A model generated the notes under the pieces. The model had not been told where the DNA came from and ran no database searches. It saw only the letters and a program-made list of their open reading frames with translations. Source: UBA9659 sp965277675 (GTDB lineage Bacteria > Pseudomonadota > Gammaproteobacteria > Pseudomonadales > Azotimanducaceae). From it: a stretch of 64,000 nucleotides of DNA. The stretch lies in contig OZ255839.1 of NCBI GenBank assembly GCA_965277675.1, forward strand, positions 186,001-250,000, read 5' to 3'. The position numbers and the translations under genes are program-made. Shown here in pieces: positions 1 to 10,273 of this stretch (position 1 is its first letter; every line of letters starts with the position of its first letter).

Positions 1-1193
1 GATGGTGTGACCGAGACGTCAACAGTGACGGTCACGGTGAACGCGGCTGTTGATGATGGTCCAGCCGTTGTCACGGGTGGTGACGTTGGTTCAGGCGCAG
101 AAGATGCGGCGGGCCCGATCACCAACACACTGGTGACGGATGATCCGGATGCGCCTGGCGCGACCGAAAGTTATGCCCTGAAGACGGGCGCCAGCAACGG
201 TTCCGCAGCGATTGATGCGTCGGGTGTATGGACTTATACGCCGAACGCAGACTTTAACGGTACCGACAGCTTTGTTGTGACGGTGACTGATGCTGAAGGG
301 TTCACGACGGATGTTTCGGTTGATGTGACCGTGAACCCGGTTGTTGATATTGCCGACGATACGGTCAGCACGTTTGTTGATACGGATGTTACGGCGACCG
401 TTGATGCTAACGATACGTTCGAAGGCCCAGTGACTTATACGTTCGATGCTGTTGGCGCGAATGGCGGCAGCATTACAGATAACGGTGGTGGCAGTTACAC
501 CTACGCGCCGGCGGCGCTGTACACGGGAACAGATACGTTTACCGTCACGGCGACCTCGCCGGATGGTGTGACCGAGACGTCAACAGTGACGGTCACGGTG
601 AACGCGGCTGTTGATGATGGTCCAGCCGTTGTCACGGGTGGTGACGTTGGTTCAGGCGCAGAAGATGCGGCGGGCCCGATCACCAACACACTGGTGACGG
701 ATGATCCGGATGCGCCTGGCGCGACCGAAAGTTATGCCCTGAAGACGGGCGCCAGCAACGGTTCCGCAGCGATTGATGCGTCGGGTGTATGGACTTATAC
801 GCCGAACGCAGACTTTAACGGTACCGACAGCTTTGTTGTGACGGTGACTGATGCTGAAGGGTTCACGACGGATGTTTCGGTTGATGTGACCGTGAACCCG
901 GTTGTTGATATTGCCGACGATACGGTCAGCACGTTTGTTGATACGGATGTTACGGCGACCGTTGATGCTAACGATACGTTCGAAGGCCCAGTGACTTATA
1001 CGTTCGATGCTGTTGGCGCGAATGGCGGCAGCATTACAGATAACGGTGGTGGCAGTTACACCTACGCGCCGGCGGCGCTGTACACGGGAACAGATACGTT
1101 TACCGTCACGGCGACCTCGCCGGATGGTGTGACCGAGACGTCAACAGTGACGGTCACGGTGAACGCGGCTGTTGATGATGGTCCAGCCGTTGT
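1..1193 (+). repeat. 561-bp tandem coding repeat, two full copies plus a partial third
   Basis: Bases 1-561 and 562-1122 look identical by eye, and a third copy continues from 1123 until it diverges after about 1193. The period of 187 codons equals two Ig-like domains. Lack of even synonymous differences implies very recent duplication or gene conversion. More copies may lie left of the window. Confidence 0.93.
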
Positions 1194-4100
1194 TGTTTCC
1201 GGTGACAATGACAGCGGCCCAGAGGACAGTGTGCTCTCCAATACGCTGATCGTTAGCGATCCCGATGGCGGCGAAGTATTCGGATTGCAGACAGGTGCGA
1301 CAAACGGTACTGCCTCAATTAATCCTGCAGGCGAGTGGACCTACACGCCGAACGCAGACTTCAACGGTACTGACAGTTTTGTTGTCACGGTGACGGACAG
1401 CGAAGGCTTTACAACCGATCTGACCGTCAGCGTTACCGTGAATCCGATTGCTGATGCCAACAATGACACTGTTGTCACGCTGATTGATACCACTGTGCCT
1501 GGCAGTGTCGTCGGCAATGACAGTTTTGAAGGTGCGCCGGTTTATGTGCTGGATACTATAACCACGCAAGGTGGTTCAGTCGTTGACGATGGTATTGGCG
1601 GCTACACCTACACACCACCTGCAGGATACACAGGCACGGATACCTTCAGCGTCACGATAACCTCAGGTGGTGTTACCGAGACATCAACGGTCACCGTGAC
1701 GATTAATCCGAATATCGATGACGGTCCGGCGGTTATTCTGGACGGTGGCAGTGCGACTGGGCTCGAAGATACCGTTATCGGGGATACGTTGCAGGTCAGT
1801 GAACCCGATGGTGGTGCAAGCTTTGTGCTGAAAACGGATGCGTCTGTCGGCACAGCGGTGATTAGTGCTGCGGGCGTCTGGAGTTATACACCGAATGCGG
1901 ACTACAACGGGGCCGATAGTTTTGTTGTCACCGTAACGGATGCCGATGGTTTCACCACAGATCTCACGGTTAATGTCACTGTGACACCGGTAGTCGATAT
2001 CGCCAGCGATACGGCGTCCACGACGGTAGATAATCCTGTAACAGGGACCGTTACCGGCAACGATACGTTTGAAGGTGCGGTCAACTACACCTTTGATGCC
2101 GTTGGCGTAAATGGCGGGGTGATCAGCGATGATGGTGGCGGCGACTACACTTATACGCCACCAGCGGGTTACACCGGTACTGACAGTTTTACTGTAACGG
2201 CAACTTCTCCGGATGGCGTTACGGAAACCTCGCTCGTCAGCGTGGGCATCGGTGCGCCACCCATCACTGATGACGGCCCGACGACAGTGGATGCTGGCGG
2301 CAGCGGCACAGTTGACGAGGACAACCTGCTTTCTGAAACACTGAGTGTCAGCGATGTTGACGGCTTGTCCGCGACGCCATTCACGGTCACCACTGATGCC
2401 ACTCTGGGCACCGCAACGATAGATGCAACCACCGGGGCCTGGACCTACACACCCAATGCCGATTACAACGGCACGGACAGTTTTGTTGTGACTGTCACCG
2501 ATGCCGATGGCTTTGAGACGCCGATCACTGTCAGCGTCACCGTAAACCCGGTTGTTGACGCTGCTGCCGACAGTATTGTGGTTAATGAGGGTGCCTTCAT
2601 AGATGCCAGCGTAGTCGCGAATGACGATTTTGAAGGTGCACCTGTTTATTCCTTCCCGGCTACTGCGACCAACGGTGGCACGATCATTGATAATGGCAGT
2701 GGCAGCTACCGCTATACACCGCCGAATTCGGACTACACGGGTACTGACAGCTTCACTGTCACCATCAGTTCGGGAGGGGTTATAGAAACCTCTACCGTGA
2801 ATGTGACCGTGTTGCCGATTGACGATGGTGCTGCAGCGGTTGTCAGTGGAGACAGCGACGGCGGTCCTGAAGACGGCGTTCTGTCCAATACACTGGTGGT
2901 AAATGATCCTGAGGGTGGCGCAACTTTTGCGCTCGAGACGGATGCGACAAATGGTACGGCCACCATCAACGCAGCAGGTGAATGGACCTACACACCAAAT
3001 CCGGATTACAACGGCACCGACAACTTCGTTGTGACAGTCACTGATGCACAAGGTTTTACCACCGATATCACGTTGAACGTTACCGTCAATGCTATCGACG
3101 ATATCGTCGATGACAGTGCAACAACCCTGGCAGGTACAGCGGTGAGCGGCAGTGTTGCTGGCAACGATGCCTTCGAAGGTCCGGTGACTTACACGATCAA
3201 CGATGATGCGCCGAATGGCACGGTTACTGATAACGGCAATGGTGATTACACCTACACGCCGGATGCGCTGTTTACGGGCACAGACACCTTTACGGTGATC
3301 GCAACCAGCCCGGATGGTGTGACTGAATCTTCCACAGTGACGGTGACAGTTGATCCGATTACTGACGATGGTCCGTCCACCGTGACGGGCGACAGTGGTA
3401 ATGGTGTTGAAGACAGCGTCATCACCAATACGCTGATTGCAGCTGATCCTGATGGTCTACCTGCGTCACCGTTTGGTCTGAAGAGCAATGCAGGTAACGG
3501 CACAGCGGTGGTAGATGCAACGACCGGTGTGTGGACCTATACGCCGAATGCGGATTACAACGGGGCCGACAGTTTTGTTGTGACGGTTACCGATGCGGAA
3601 GGTTTTGAGACTGATATCACGGTGAATGTCACGGTGACGGCGGCGGACGATATCGTCGATGACGGTGCGACAACCCTGGCAGGTACAGCGGTGAGCGGCA
3701 GTGTTGCTGGCAACGATGCCTTCGAAGGTCCTGTGACTTACACGATCAACGATGATGCGCCGAATGGCACGGTTACTGATAACGGCAATGGTGATTACAC
3801 CTACACGCCGGATGCGCTGTTTACGGGCACAGACACCTTTACGGTGATCGCAACCAGCCCGGATGGTGTGACTGAATCTTCCACAGTGACGGTGACAGTT
3901 GATCCGATTACTGACGATGGTCCGTCCACCGTGACGGGCGACAGTGGTAATGGTGTTGAAGACAGCGTTATCACCAATACGCTGATTGCAGCTGATCCTG
4001 ATGGTCTACCTGCGTCACCGTTTGGTCTGAAGAGCGATGCAGGTAACGGCACAGCGGTGGTAGATGCAACGACCGGTGTGTGGACCTATACGCCGAATGC

Positions 4101-7100
4101 GGATTACAACGGGGCCGACAGTTTTGTTGTGACGGTTACCGATGCGGAAGGTTTTGAGACCGACATCACAGTGAATGTCACGGTGACGGCGGCTGACGAT
4201 ATCGTCGATGACAGTGCGACAACGCTGGCAGGTACGGCGGTGAGCGGCAGTGTTGCTGGCAACGATGCCTTCGAAGGTCCTGTGACTTACACGATCAACG
4301 ATGATGCGCCGAATGGCACGGTTACTGATAACGGCAATGGTGATTACACCTACACGCCGGATGCGCTGTTTACGGGCACAGACACCTTTACGGTGATCGC
4401 AACCAGCCCGGATGGTGTGACTGAATCTTCCACAGTAACGGTGACAGTTGATCCGATTACTGACGATGGTCCGTCCACCGTGACGGGCGACAGTGGTAAT
4501 GGCGTTGAAGACAGCGTCATCACCAATACGCTGATTGCAGCTGATCCTGATGGTCTACCTGCGTCACCGTTTGGTCTGAAGAGCGATGCAGGTAACGGCA
4601 CAGCGGTGGTAGATGCAACGACCGGTGTGTGGACCTATACGCCGAATGCGGATTACAACGGGGCCGACAGTTTTGTTGTGACGGTTACCGATGCGGAAGG
4701 TTTTGAGACCGACATCACAGTGAATGTCACGGTGACGGCGGCTGACGATATCGTCGATGACAGTGCGACAACGCTGGCAGGTACGGCGGTGAGCGGCAGT
4801 GTTGCTGGCAACGATGCCTTCGAAGGTCCTGTGACTTACACGATCAACGATGATGCGCCGAATGGCACGGTTACTGATAACGGCAATGGTGATTACACCT
4901 ACACGCCGGATGCGCTGTTTACGGGCACAGACACCTTTACGGTGATCGCAACCAGCCCGGATGGTGTGACTGAATCTTCCACAGTGACGGTGACAGTTGA
5001 TCCGATTACTGACGATGGTCCGTCCACCGTGACGGGTGACAGTGGTAATGGCGTTGAAGACAGCGTCATCACCAATACGCTGATTGCAGCTGATCCTGAT
5101 GGTCTACCTGCGTCACCGTTTGGTCTGAAGAGCAATGCAGGTAACGGCACAGCGGTGGTAGATGCAACGACCGGTGTGTGGACCTATACGCCGAATGCGG
5201 ATTACAACGGGGCCGACAGTTTTGTTGTGACGGTTACCGATGCGGAAGGTTTTGAGACTGATATCACGGTGAATGTCACGGTGACGGCGGCTGACGATAT
5301 CGTCGATGACAGTGCGACAACGCTGGCAGGTACGGCGGTGAGCGGCAGTGTTGCTGGCAACGATGCCTTCGAAGGTCCTGTGACTTACACGATCAACGAT
5401 GATGCGCCGAATGGCACGGTTACTGATAACGGCAATGGTGATTACACCTACACGCCGGATGCGCTGTTTACGGGCACAGACACCTTTACGGTGATCGCAA
5501 CCAGCCCGGATGGCGTGACTGAATCTTCTACAGTAACGGTGACAGTTAATGCGGTGCCTGTGGTTGATGCTGGACCAGCAGTTGTCGTTGCTGGAGACAG
5601 CGCTACAGGCATTGAAGATACCCAGATCACTGCAACGCTAACCGTCAATGATCCGGATGCACTCCCGGCCCTGCCATTCTCGATAACCGGCCCTGCGGCG
5701 AATGGCAGCGCATCAATCGATGCTGTTACCGGTACCTGGACCTATACGCCGAATTCAGACTTCAACGGCGTCGATAACTTCACGGTTACAGTCCTTGATG
5801 CAGACGGCTTTACGACTGAAGTCGATGTGTCCGTCACGGTGACAGCCGTCCCGGATGCGGTTAATGATGCTGTTACTACCGATGAAGACGTTGCGGTAAA
5901 CGGCAGCGTAGTGAACGACAATTTTGAAGGCGCGGTAACCTACGTCATCAACAACGACAGTGCTAACGGTTCGGTCATTGATAATGGCGACGGCACTTTT
6001 GTTTTCACGCCCGACGCGAACTTCAATGGCACCGATAACTTCACGGTTATTGCCACGGCCGGTGGTGTTACCGAGACGTCTGTGGTTAACGTCCTGGTGA
6101 ATCCTGTCGTTGATGTCACTGCCCAAAACGACACGCTCACCGTCGATCAGAACTCCGTCAATAACAATGGCAGGGTAGATCTGAATGATGCGACGACATC
6201 AGGCGGTGCACTTGGCTTTGCGCTTGCTGGTGTCCCCACCAGCGGTTCTGTCACGCTTAACCCCGATGGCTCCTATCTGTATACACCAGATGCTGGGTTT
6301 GCCGGCTCAGACAGCTTTACCTATACGGTCACGGATTTAGCGGCTGGCGAGACGTTAACAAGGACAGTGAACGTGACGGTGACACCGGTGGTTGTTCCTC
6401 CTGCACCTAACAATGCACCGGTAGCCAACAACGATGCGCTGACCGTTGATGAGAATACCAGTGGTCAGGTTCAGGTCATGGGGAATGATAGTGATCCTGA
6501 TGGTGATGCGATTTCTGTCACCGGTGCCTCCGCTTCCAAGGGTAGCGTGGTGATCAATGCCGATGGCTCTGTTACCTATACACCGCCCGCGAATTATACC
6601 GGCACCGATTCTATTACTTACACGATCAGTGATGGTGAAGGCGGCACAGATGCGGCCCAGGTTGCTGTCAGTGTGCTTGGTGTTGCTGTTCCGGAACCTG
6701 AGCCAGAGCCAGAGCCTGAACCCGAGCCGGAGCCAGAGCCAGAGCCTGAACCCGAGCCGGAGCCAGAACCTGAGCCGGAGCCGGAGCCAGAACCCGAGCC
6801 GGAGCCAGAACCCGAGCCGGAGCCCGAGCCAGAACCCGAGCCGGAGCCTGAGCCCGAGCCGGAACCCGCACCGGAGCCAGAACCTGAGCCTGAAGTTCCA
6901 CCGACGCTGCCGGAACCTGCACCAGAGGTTCTGCCCCCGGAAACGGCGCCTCCCGCACCTCCCGTAAGCGGTGGCGGTGGGTCCGGCGTTGACGGTGGTT
7001 CAGAAGAAGGTGGCGGTTTGACACCTGCAATACCTAACGCGCCGAACCCTGGTGATATTTTCGACCGGCCAGCGCCAGCAGTTAACCCGGTCACCTTGAA

Positions 7101-8262
7101 CGGTGCCCTGGATAATCAGGAGGTCACGGGCGGTGAAGTCAAATACAACATCACCGGGGAATTTATCCATACCGATAGTGCTGTTTTGCTTGAGTTTGAG
7201 GCAATGCAGTCAAGTGGTCAGGAATTACCGAGCTTCGTCACGTTCGATCCTGCGACCGGCACCTTTACTTTCAACGCCGAAGAAGCTGCTCAATCGGGTG
7301 TGTCTTCGTTGCAGATTAGAGTGGATGCCAGCGATGCCGAGGGTAACCGTACCTCCAGTGTTTTTGATGTGTCCTTCCCGAACACCAATGCATTGCAGGA
7401 GGAACAGAACGCTGACGCCAGCACTGATGACGTCACCCAGGAATCTGAATCTCAAGATACCGGGGAAGACGCCTTAGCAGGTGATGAGCTCTTTGCGGAT
7501 GAAGATACCACCACAAGTAACGACATTATCGATGACGCTACCGGTGAGGAAGTTATCAATGATGACGGCCAAGGTTCTGCGGGTGGGGAAGATGAGTCCC
7601 AATCAGCTGGTGGTCGAGGTTCGCAGGGTGTAGGTGAAGTTTCCGGACTGGATAGCTCAGATAACGGTGGCCTCGATAATCCGATCAAGCTGACAGGTGA
7701 GTTGGTAGACCAGACCGCCAGAGAAGGCATCTTAATCTACGAGATCGATACCGCCTTCGCTCACACGGATCCCAGTGAGACGTTGACGTTCTCCGCTCAG
7801 CTGGAAGATGAGAGTGCGCTACCAGAGTTTATTGAGTTTGATGAAGATACCGGCGAGTTCTCTATCAACGCAGATCTGGCGATTGAACTTGGTGTTGAGC
7901 AGCTGACTGTGCGTGTGCTGGCCGAGGACAGTCAGGGCAATGTCGCCTCTGCCACTTTCGAAATACGTTTTGACGAAGCCGAAGCGCAGGTCGAGGAAAG
8001 TGAGTCAGATAGCGCAGAAGATGAGGAAGAACTTACAAAAGCTTTATTGCTAAAGGGATTGGAATCCGTACCATCTCGTTCGGAGTTTCAGGCGGAATTC
8101 CTTGAATTTGTTGACGGAAATGACGCCGCTGATGAACAAGACAATATGCATGCAAACCTCGGTAAAGAAAGTCTCAAGTCACAAGTGCTTCGTGCGGGTG
8201 AACTCGGCTACCAGCAAGAGAAACTGAAACTCTCAGCTATTCTCGAAAAACTGTTCGGTTAA
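1..8262 (+). CDS. Giant Ig-like tandem-repeat surface protein, 5' end outside window
   Basis: The reading frame is open from base 1, so the N-terminus lies to the left; 2753 residues are visible. Roughly two dozen Ig/cadherin-like domains of about 90 residues fill residues 1-2220, each with motifs such as WTYTPNADFNGTDSFVVTVTD and DPDG, as in tandem-95/VCBS-type adhesins. A Pro-Glu array follows (about 2231-2298), then a Gly/Ser linker, two putative-Ig (He_PIG-like) domains (about 2363-2460 and 2560-2657), an acidic D/E/S/Q spacer between them, and a charged helical tail ending LSAILEKLFG. There are no RTX nonapeptides, no sortase signal and no PEP-CTERM. Inference: a calcium-binding extracellular adhesin or stalk. 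The next gene starts 6 bp downstream, and the export-type genes that follow suggest a dedicated secretion route. Its N-terminal retention or signal region cannot be seen. Confidence 0.9.
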   Translation, partial: DGVTETSTVTVTVNAAVDDGPAVVTGGDVGSGAEDAAGPITNTLVTDDPDAPGATESYALKTGASNGSAAIDASGVWTYTPNADFNGTDSFVVTVTDAEGFTTDVSVDVTVNPVVDIADDTVSTFVDTDVTATVDANDTFEGPVTYTFDAVGANGGSITDNGGGSYTYAPAALYTGTDTFTVTATSPDGVTETSTVTVTVNAAVDDGPAVVTGGDVGSGAEDAAGPITNTLVTDDPDAPGATESYALKTGASNGSAAIDASGVWTYTPNADFNGTDSFVVTVTDAEGFTTDVSVDVTVNPVVDIADDTVSTFVDTDVTATVDANDTFEGPVTYTFDAVGANGGSITDNGGGSYTYAPAALYTGTDTFTVTATSPDGVTETSTVTVTVNAAVDDGPAVVVSGDNDSGPEDSVLSNTLIVSDPDGGEVFGLQTGATNGTASINPAGEWTYTPNADFNGTDSFVVTVTDSEGFTTDLTVSVTVNPIADANNDTVVTLIDTTVPGSVVGNDSFEGAPVYVLDTITTQGGSVVDDGIGGYTYTPPAGYTGTDTFSVTITSGGVTETSTVTVTINPNIDDGPAVILDGGSATGLEDTVIGDTLQVSEPDGGASFVLKTDASVGTAVISAAGVWSYTPNADYNGADSFVVTVTDADGFTTDLTVNVTVTPVVDIASDTASTTVDNPVTGTVTGNDTFEGAVNYTFDAVGVNGGVISDDGGGDYTYTPPAGYTGTDSFTVTATSPDGVTETSLVSVGIGAPPITDDGPTTVDAGGSGTVDEDNLLSETLSVSDVDGLSATPFTVTTDATLGTATIDATTGAWTYTPNADYNGTDSFVVTVTDADGFETPITVSVTVNPVVDAAADSIVVNEGAFIDASVVANDDFEGAPVYSFPATATNGGTIIDNGSGSYRYTPPNSDYTGTDSFTVTISSGGVIETSTVNVTVLPIDDGAAAVVSGDSDGGPEDGVLSNTLVVNDPEGGATFALETDATNGTATINAAGEWTYTPNPDYNGTDNFVVTVTDAQGFTTDITLNVTVNAIDDIVDDSATTLAGTAVSGSVAGNDAFEGPVTYTINDDAPNGTVTDNGNGDYTYTPDALFTGTDTFTVIATSPDGVTESSTVTVTVDPITDDGPSTVTGDSGNGVEDSVITNTLIAADPDGLPASPFGLKSNAGNGTAVVDATTGVWTYTPNADYNGADSFVVTVTDAEGFETDITVNVTVTAADDIVDDGATTLAGTAVSGSVAGNDAFEGPVTYTINDDAPNGTVTDNGNGDYTYTPDALFTGTDTFTVIATSPDGVTESSTVTVTVDPITDDGPSTVTGDSGNGVEDSVITNTLIAADPDGLPASPFGLKSDAGNGTAVVDATTGVWTYTPNADYNGADSFVVTVTDAEGFETDITVNVTVTAADDIVDDSATTLAGTAVSGSVAGNDAFEGPVTYTINDDAPNGTVTDNGNGDYTYTPDALFTGTDTFTVIATSPDGVTESSTVTVTVDPITDDGPSTVTGDSGNGVEDSVITNTLIAADPDGLPASPFGLKSDAGNGTAVVDATTGVWTYTPNADYNGADSFVVTVTDAEGFETDITVNVTVTAADDIVDDSATTLAGTAVSGSVAGNDAFEGPVTYTINDDAPNGTVTDNGNGDYTYTPDALFTGTDTFTVIATSPDGVTESSTVTVTVDPITDDGPSTVTGDSGNGVEDSVITNTLIAADPDGLPASPFGLKSNAGNGTAVVDATTGVWTYTPNADYNGADSFVVTVTDAEGFETDITVNVTVTAADDIVDDSATTLAGTAVSGSVAGNDAFEGPVTYTINDDAPNGTVTDNGNGDYTYTPDALFTGTDTFTVIATSPDGVTESSTVTVTVNAVPVVDAGPAVVVAGDSATGIEDTQITATLTVNDPDALPALPFSITGPAANGSASIDAVTGTWTYTPNSDFNGVDNFTVTVLDADGFTTEVDVSVTVTAVPDAVNDAVTTDEDVAVNGSVVNDNFEGAVTYVINNDSANGSVIDNGDGTFVFTPDANFNGTDNFTVIATAGGVTETSVVNVLVNPVVDVTAQNDTLTVDQNSVNNNGRVDLNDATTSGGALGFALAGVPTSGSVTLNPDGSYLYTPDAGFAGSDSFTYTVTDLAAGETLTRTVNVTVTPVVVPPAPNNAPVANNDALTVDENTSGQVQVMGNDSDPDGDAISVTGASASKGSVVINADGSVTYTPPANYTGTDSITYTISDGEGGTDAAQVAVSVLGVAVPEPEPEPEPEPEPEPEPEPEPEPEPEPEPEPEPEPEPEPEPEPEPEPEPEPEPEPEPEPAPEPEPEPEVPPTLPEPAPEVLPPETAPPAPPVSGGGGSGVDGGSEEGGGLTPAIPNAPNPGDIFDRPAPAVNPVTLNGALDNQEVTGGEVKYNITGEFIHTDSAVLLEFEAMQSSGQELPSFVTFDPATGTFTFNAEEAAQSGVSSLQIRVDASDAEGNRTSSVFDVSFPNTNALQEEQNADASTDDVTQESESQDTGEDALAGDELFADEDTTTSNDIIDDATGEEVINDDGQGSAGGEDESQSAGGRGSQGVGEVSGLDSSDNGGLDNPIKLTGELVDQTAREGILIYEIDTAFAHTDPSETLTFSAQLEDESALPEFIEFDEDTGEFSINADLAIELGVEQLTVRVLAEDSQGNVASATFEIRFDEAEAQVEESESDSAEDEEELTKALLLKGLESVPSRSEFQAEFLEFVDGNDAADEQDNMHANLGKESLKSQVLRAGELGYQQEKLKLSAILEKLFG
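3097..5547 (+). repeat. 549-bp tandem coding repeat, four copies plus a partial fifth
   Basis: Copies start at 3097, 3646, 4195, 4744 and 5293, each with the sequence GACGATATCGTCGATGAC; the last diverges near 5547. The period is 183 codons (two Ig-like domains). Copies differ by only a few substitutions, for example LKSN versus LKSD in the order N, D, D, N, and VDDG instead of VDDS in copy two. This family is distinct from the 561-bp family in the same gene. Confidence 0.93.
6691..6894 (+). repeat. Pro-Glu (PE) dipeptide array
   Basis: About 68 residues of nearly pure PE dipeptides, encoded by CCN-GAR hexamers with mixed synonymous codons. Such arrays form stiff extended rods and are common as wall- or periplasm-spanning spacers (known for TonB-like and surface proteins). 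Here it separates the Ig stalk from the C-terminal He_PIG-like domains. It also creates long spurious frames on both strands. Confidence 0.9.
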
Positions 8263-8268
8263 CTTCGC

Positions 8269-10260
8269 ATGCAAGCGATTCGAAGTGCTTTTTTATTGTT
8301 GTGCCTGCTGCTTCTGGCGGCGGGTTGCAGCATGTCACCCGAACCGCTGACACCCGAGGAATTCAAGCACATCGCGGTCAACGATCGAGAGCGTATCTTC
8401 GACGCCCAGGAGCGAGTAGAAGGCGAGTTGACGCTGGAGATTGCGATGGCTCTGGCCCTAAAGTACAACCTCGAAAATCGAGTGCGATTGCTTGAGGAAG
8501 CGGTTGCTAACCAGCAGCTCGATATGACAAAGCTCGATCTCCTGCCGAATCTCGCGGCCAATGCGGGTTATCTCAGTAGAGACAATATCAATGCTTCTAC
8601 AAGTGTTTCGGTGCTAACGGGGAACGTATCGCTGGAACCGTCGACGTCCCAGGATCAGGAACAGTTTAATAGCGCTGGTTTGTTTACCTGGAATCTGCTC
8701 GATTTTGGTGTCAGCTATTTGCAGGCCAAGCAGGATGCGGATCGTTTTCTGATCGCACAGAAGGCCCGCGAGAAGGTCATGCTGACGTTGCTCAAAGAGG
8801 TCAGAGGCGCTTATTGGACGGCGGTTGCCATGGAGCAAATGCGGGGTGATCTCGATAGAATCAGCGCTCAGGTGGATGAGCTACTCCAGTATTGGGAGTC
8901 TATCCGCGAGCAGCAGCTTCGTTCGCCTATCGCCGTGCTGATGGATATCCGTTCGTTGCTGGAAACACGGCAGCAGCTCGATGAGTTACGTCGCTCCATG
9001 GATACAGCGCAGGCCAGGTTGGCCAACCTTATTAACGCTCAGAACCTCAATGACATTCAGCTCCCAAGGGATATTGAGTTGCCGGCGTTGTCCGATGTGT
9101 CTGATGACATCGATGGTATGGAGCTGGTGGCGCTGATGAATTCTGCAGACTATGCCAGTGAGGTTTATAAAGTTCGAATCGATCAGCTCGAATCAAGAAA
9201 AGCGATGGTTCAGTTGTTGCCCGGACTCGAGTTTACTTACGGCGCCAACTATGACGACAACAGTTTTCTGTTCAACAATCATTGGGGCCAGTTCGGCGTT
9301 AACCTGACCGGTGATATCACCCAGTTGTTTTTTACCAAGCAGATTCGAAAGTTTCGGGAGACCAGCGAAGAACTGACGGTCAGCCGAAAGCTCGCGATTA
9401 ATATGGCCGTCATCACAGGTGTGCATATCTCTTGGCAGGATTACCGAAACTCCGTTGTCCAATTTGATCGCGCGGTGTACGTTCAGGAGATCGACCAGGA
9501 AATCTCTAACCTGACCCGCAATGCCAACGTGAATCAGGCAGAAACCGGGGCGGCAGCCATCCAGTCAGAACTTCGTGCGTTCCGATCCAAGATAAGTCAG
9601 TTGCAGTCATATGCAGATGCCCAGGAGGCTTTCGGTGCCCTGATGGTTTCGTTGGGGGTGAACCCGATTCCGATTGATTATCAACAGCGATCCGTCCGAG
9701 AGCTGGCGTCTGAGGTTGCCTGGAATATAGATCAACTGATGTTGCCCTATACGAAAGAGGGAGAACAGATGTTGGCAGAGGAGCGCTGGCGGATCGTCAA
9801 TGATCCCGTACCGGAGGTTGCCGATGAGGAGGTCGCGGAGATCGCCGAGGCCGTGATAAGCGATGCCGAAGCAATTTCCAAAGATGCCGAGCTGGCACTG
9901 GCAGAAGCGGACAGGGCGGACAAGCAAACTCAGCCAGATCGCGTTGCTGTTGAATCGTCCCGTCAAAACAACACCGACGCCAGCGCAGGCGATTCAGGTA
10001 ACCCCGGGCTGGCAAAAACCGCCGGTGCAATGGCCGCCCTGAATGCAGTGAGCGCGCCAACAGCAGACCTGACAGAGGGTGCCATAACCCAGGCAGAGGC
10101 GCCTGATATGAACGAGTTCCTTGCTGATTTCTGGCAGAAGTATTTCCCAACACCGGATCTTAAGGTCTATCTGAAAGACTTTATCGACGGTTTGCCAGAA
10201 GGTCCCAAACGAGAATCCTATCTGCGTCTTTTCCAGGAGACCAGCGGCGCCAGTCGCTGA
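8269..10260 (+). CDS. TolC-family outer-membrane factor, lipoprotein, with long C-terminal tail
   Basis: A 663-residue protein with a lipoprotein signal (lipobox LAAGC, Cys at about residue 20) and the two-repeat OEP/TolC architecture. The N-terminal repeat has the typical ALKYNLENRVRLLEEAV helix and the second half the coiled-coil pattern. It should form the trimeric outer-membrane channel of an export system. Beyond residue 500 it carries an extra Ala/Glu/Asp-rich tail ending in a 45-residue segment (FLADFWQKYFPTPDLKVYLK), so it is about 180 residues longer than ordinary TolC proteins. It starts 6 bp after the adhesin stop with no clear ribosome binding site, suggesting coupled translation. 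No ABC or RND pump gene is next to it; the partners are the two adaptors and the M50 fusion downstream. The family call is firm; the export substrate is inferred. Confidence 0.9.
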   Translation: MQAIRSAFLLLCLLLLAAGCSMSPEPLTPEEFKHIAVNDRERIFDAQERVEGELTLEIAMALALKYNLENRVRLLEEAVANQQLDMTKLDLLPNLAANAGYLSRDNINASTSVSVLTGNVSLEPSTSQDQEQFNSAGLFTWNLLDFGVSYLQAKQDADRFLIAQKAREKVMLTLLKEVRGAYWTAVAMEQMRGDLDRISAQVDELLQYWESIREQQLRSPIAVLMDIRSLLETRQQLDELRRSMDTAQARLANLINAQNLNDIQLPRDIELPALSDVSDDIDGMELVALMNSADYASEVYKVRIDQLESRKAMVQLLPGLEFTYGANYDDNSFLFNNHWGQFGVNLTGDITQLFFTKQIRKFRETSEELTVSRKLAINMAVITGVHISWQDYRNSVVQFDRAVYVQEIDQEISNLTRNANVNQAETGAAAIQSELRAFRSKISQLQSYADAQEAFGALMVSLGVNPIPIDYQQRSVRELASEVAWNIDQLMLPYTKEGEQMLAEERWRIVNDPVPEVADEEVAEIAEAVISDAEAISKDAELALAEADRADKQTQPDRVAVESSRQNNTDASAGDSGNPGLAKTAGAMAALNAVSAPTADLTEGAITQAEAPDMNEFLADFWQKYFPTPDLKVYLKDFIDGLPEGPKRESYLRLFQETSGASR

Positions 10261-10273
10261 CGCGGCTGATTAC

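Noticed and set aside
1684..3051. Minus-strand open frame of 455 codons inside the adhesin gene
   Set aside because: It is a composition shadow of the repeats: low-complexity product, no family resemblance, no start signal.
1..5547. Long regular repeats that could suggest a CRISPR or satellite array
   Set aside because: The periods are 549 and 561 bp, remain in one open frame and encode Ig-like domains; there are no spacers.
6618..7094. Minus-strand Gly-Ser repeat frame
   Set aside because: It is the antisense of the Pro-Glu array and the Gly-rich linker.
1..8262. Calling the adhesin an RTX type I substrate
   Set aside because: No GGxGxDxxx nonapeptides are visible and no ABC exporter is nearby.
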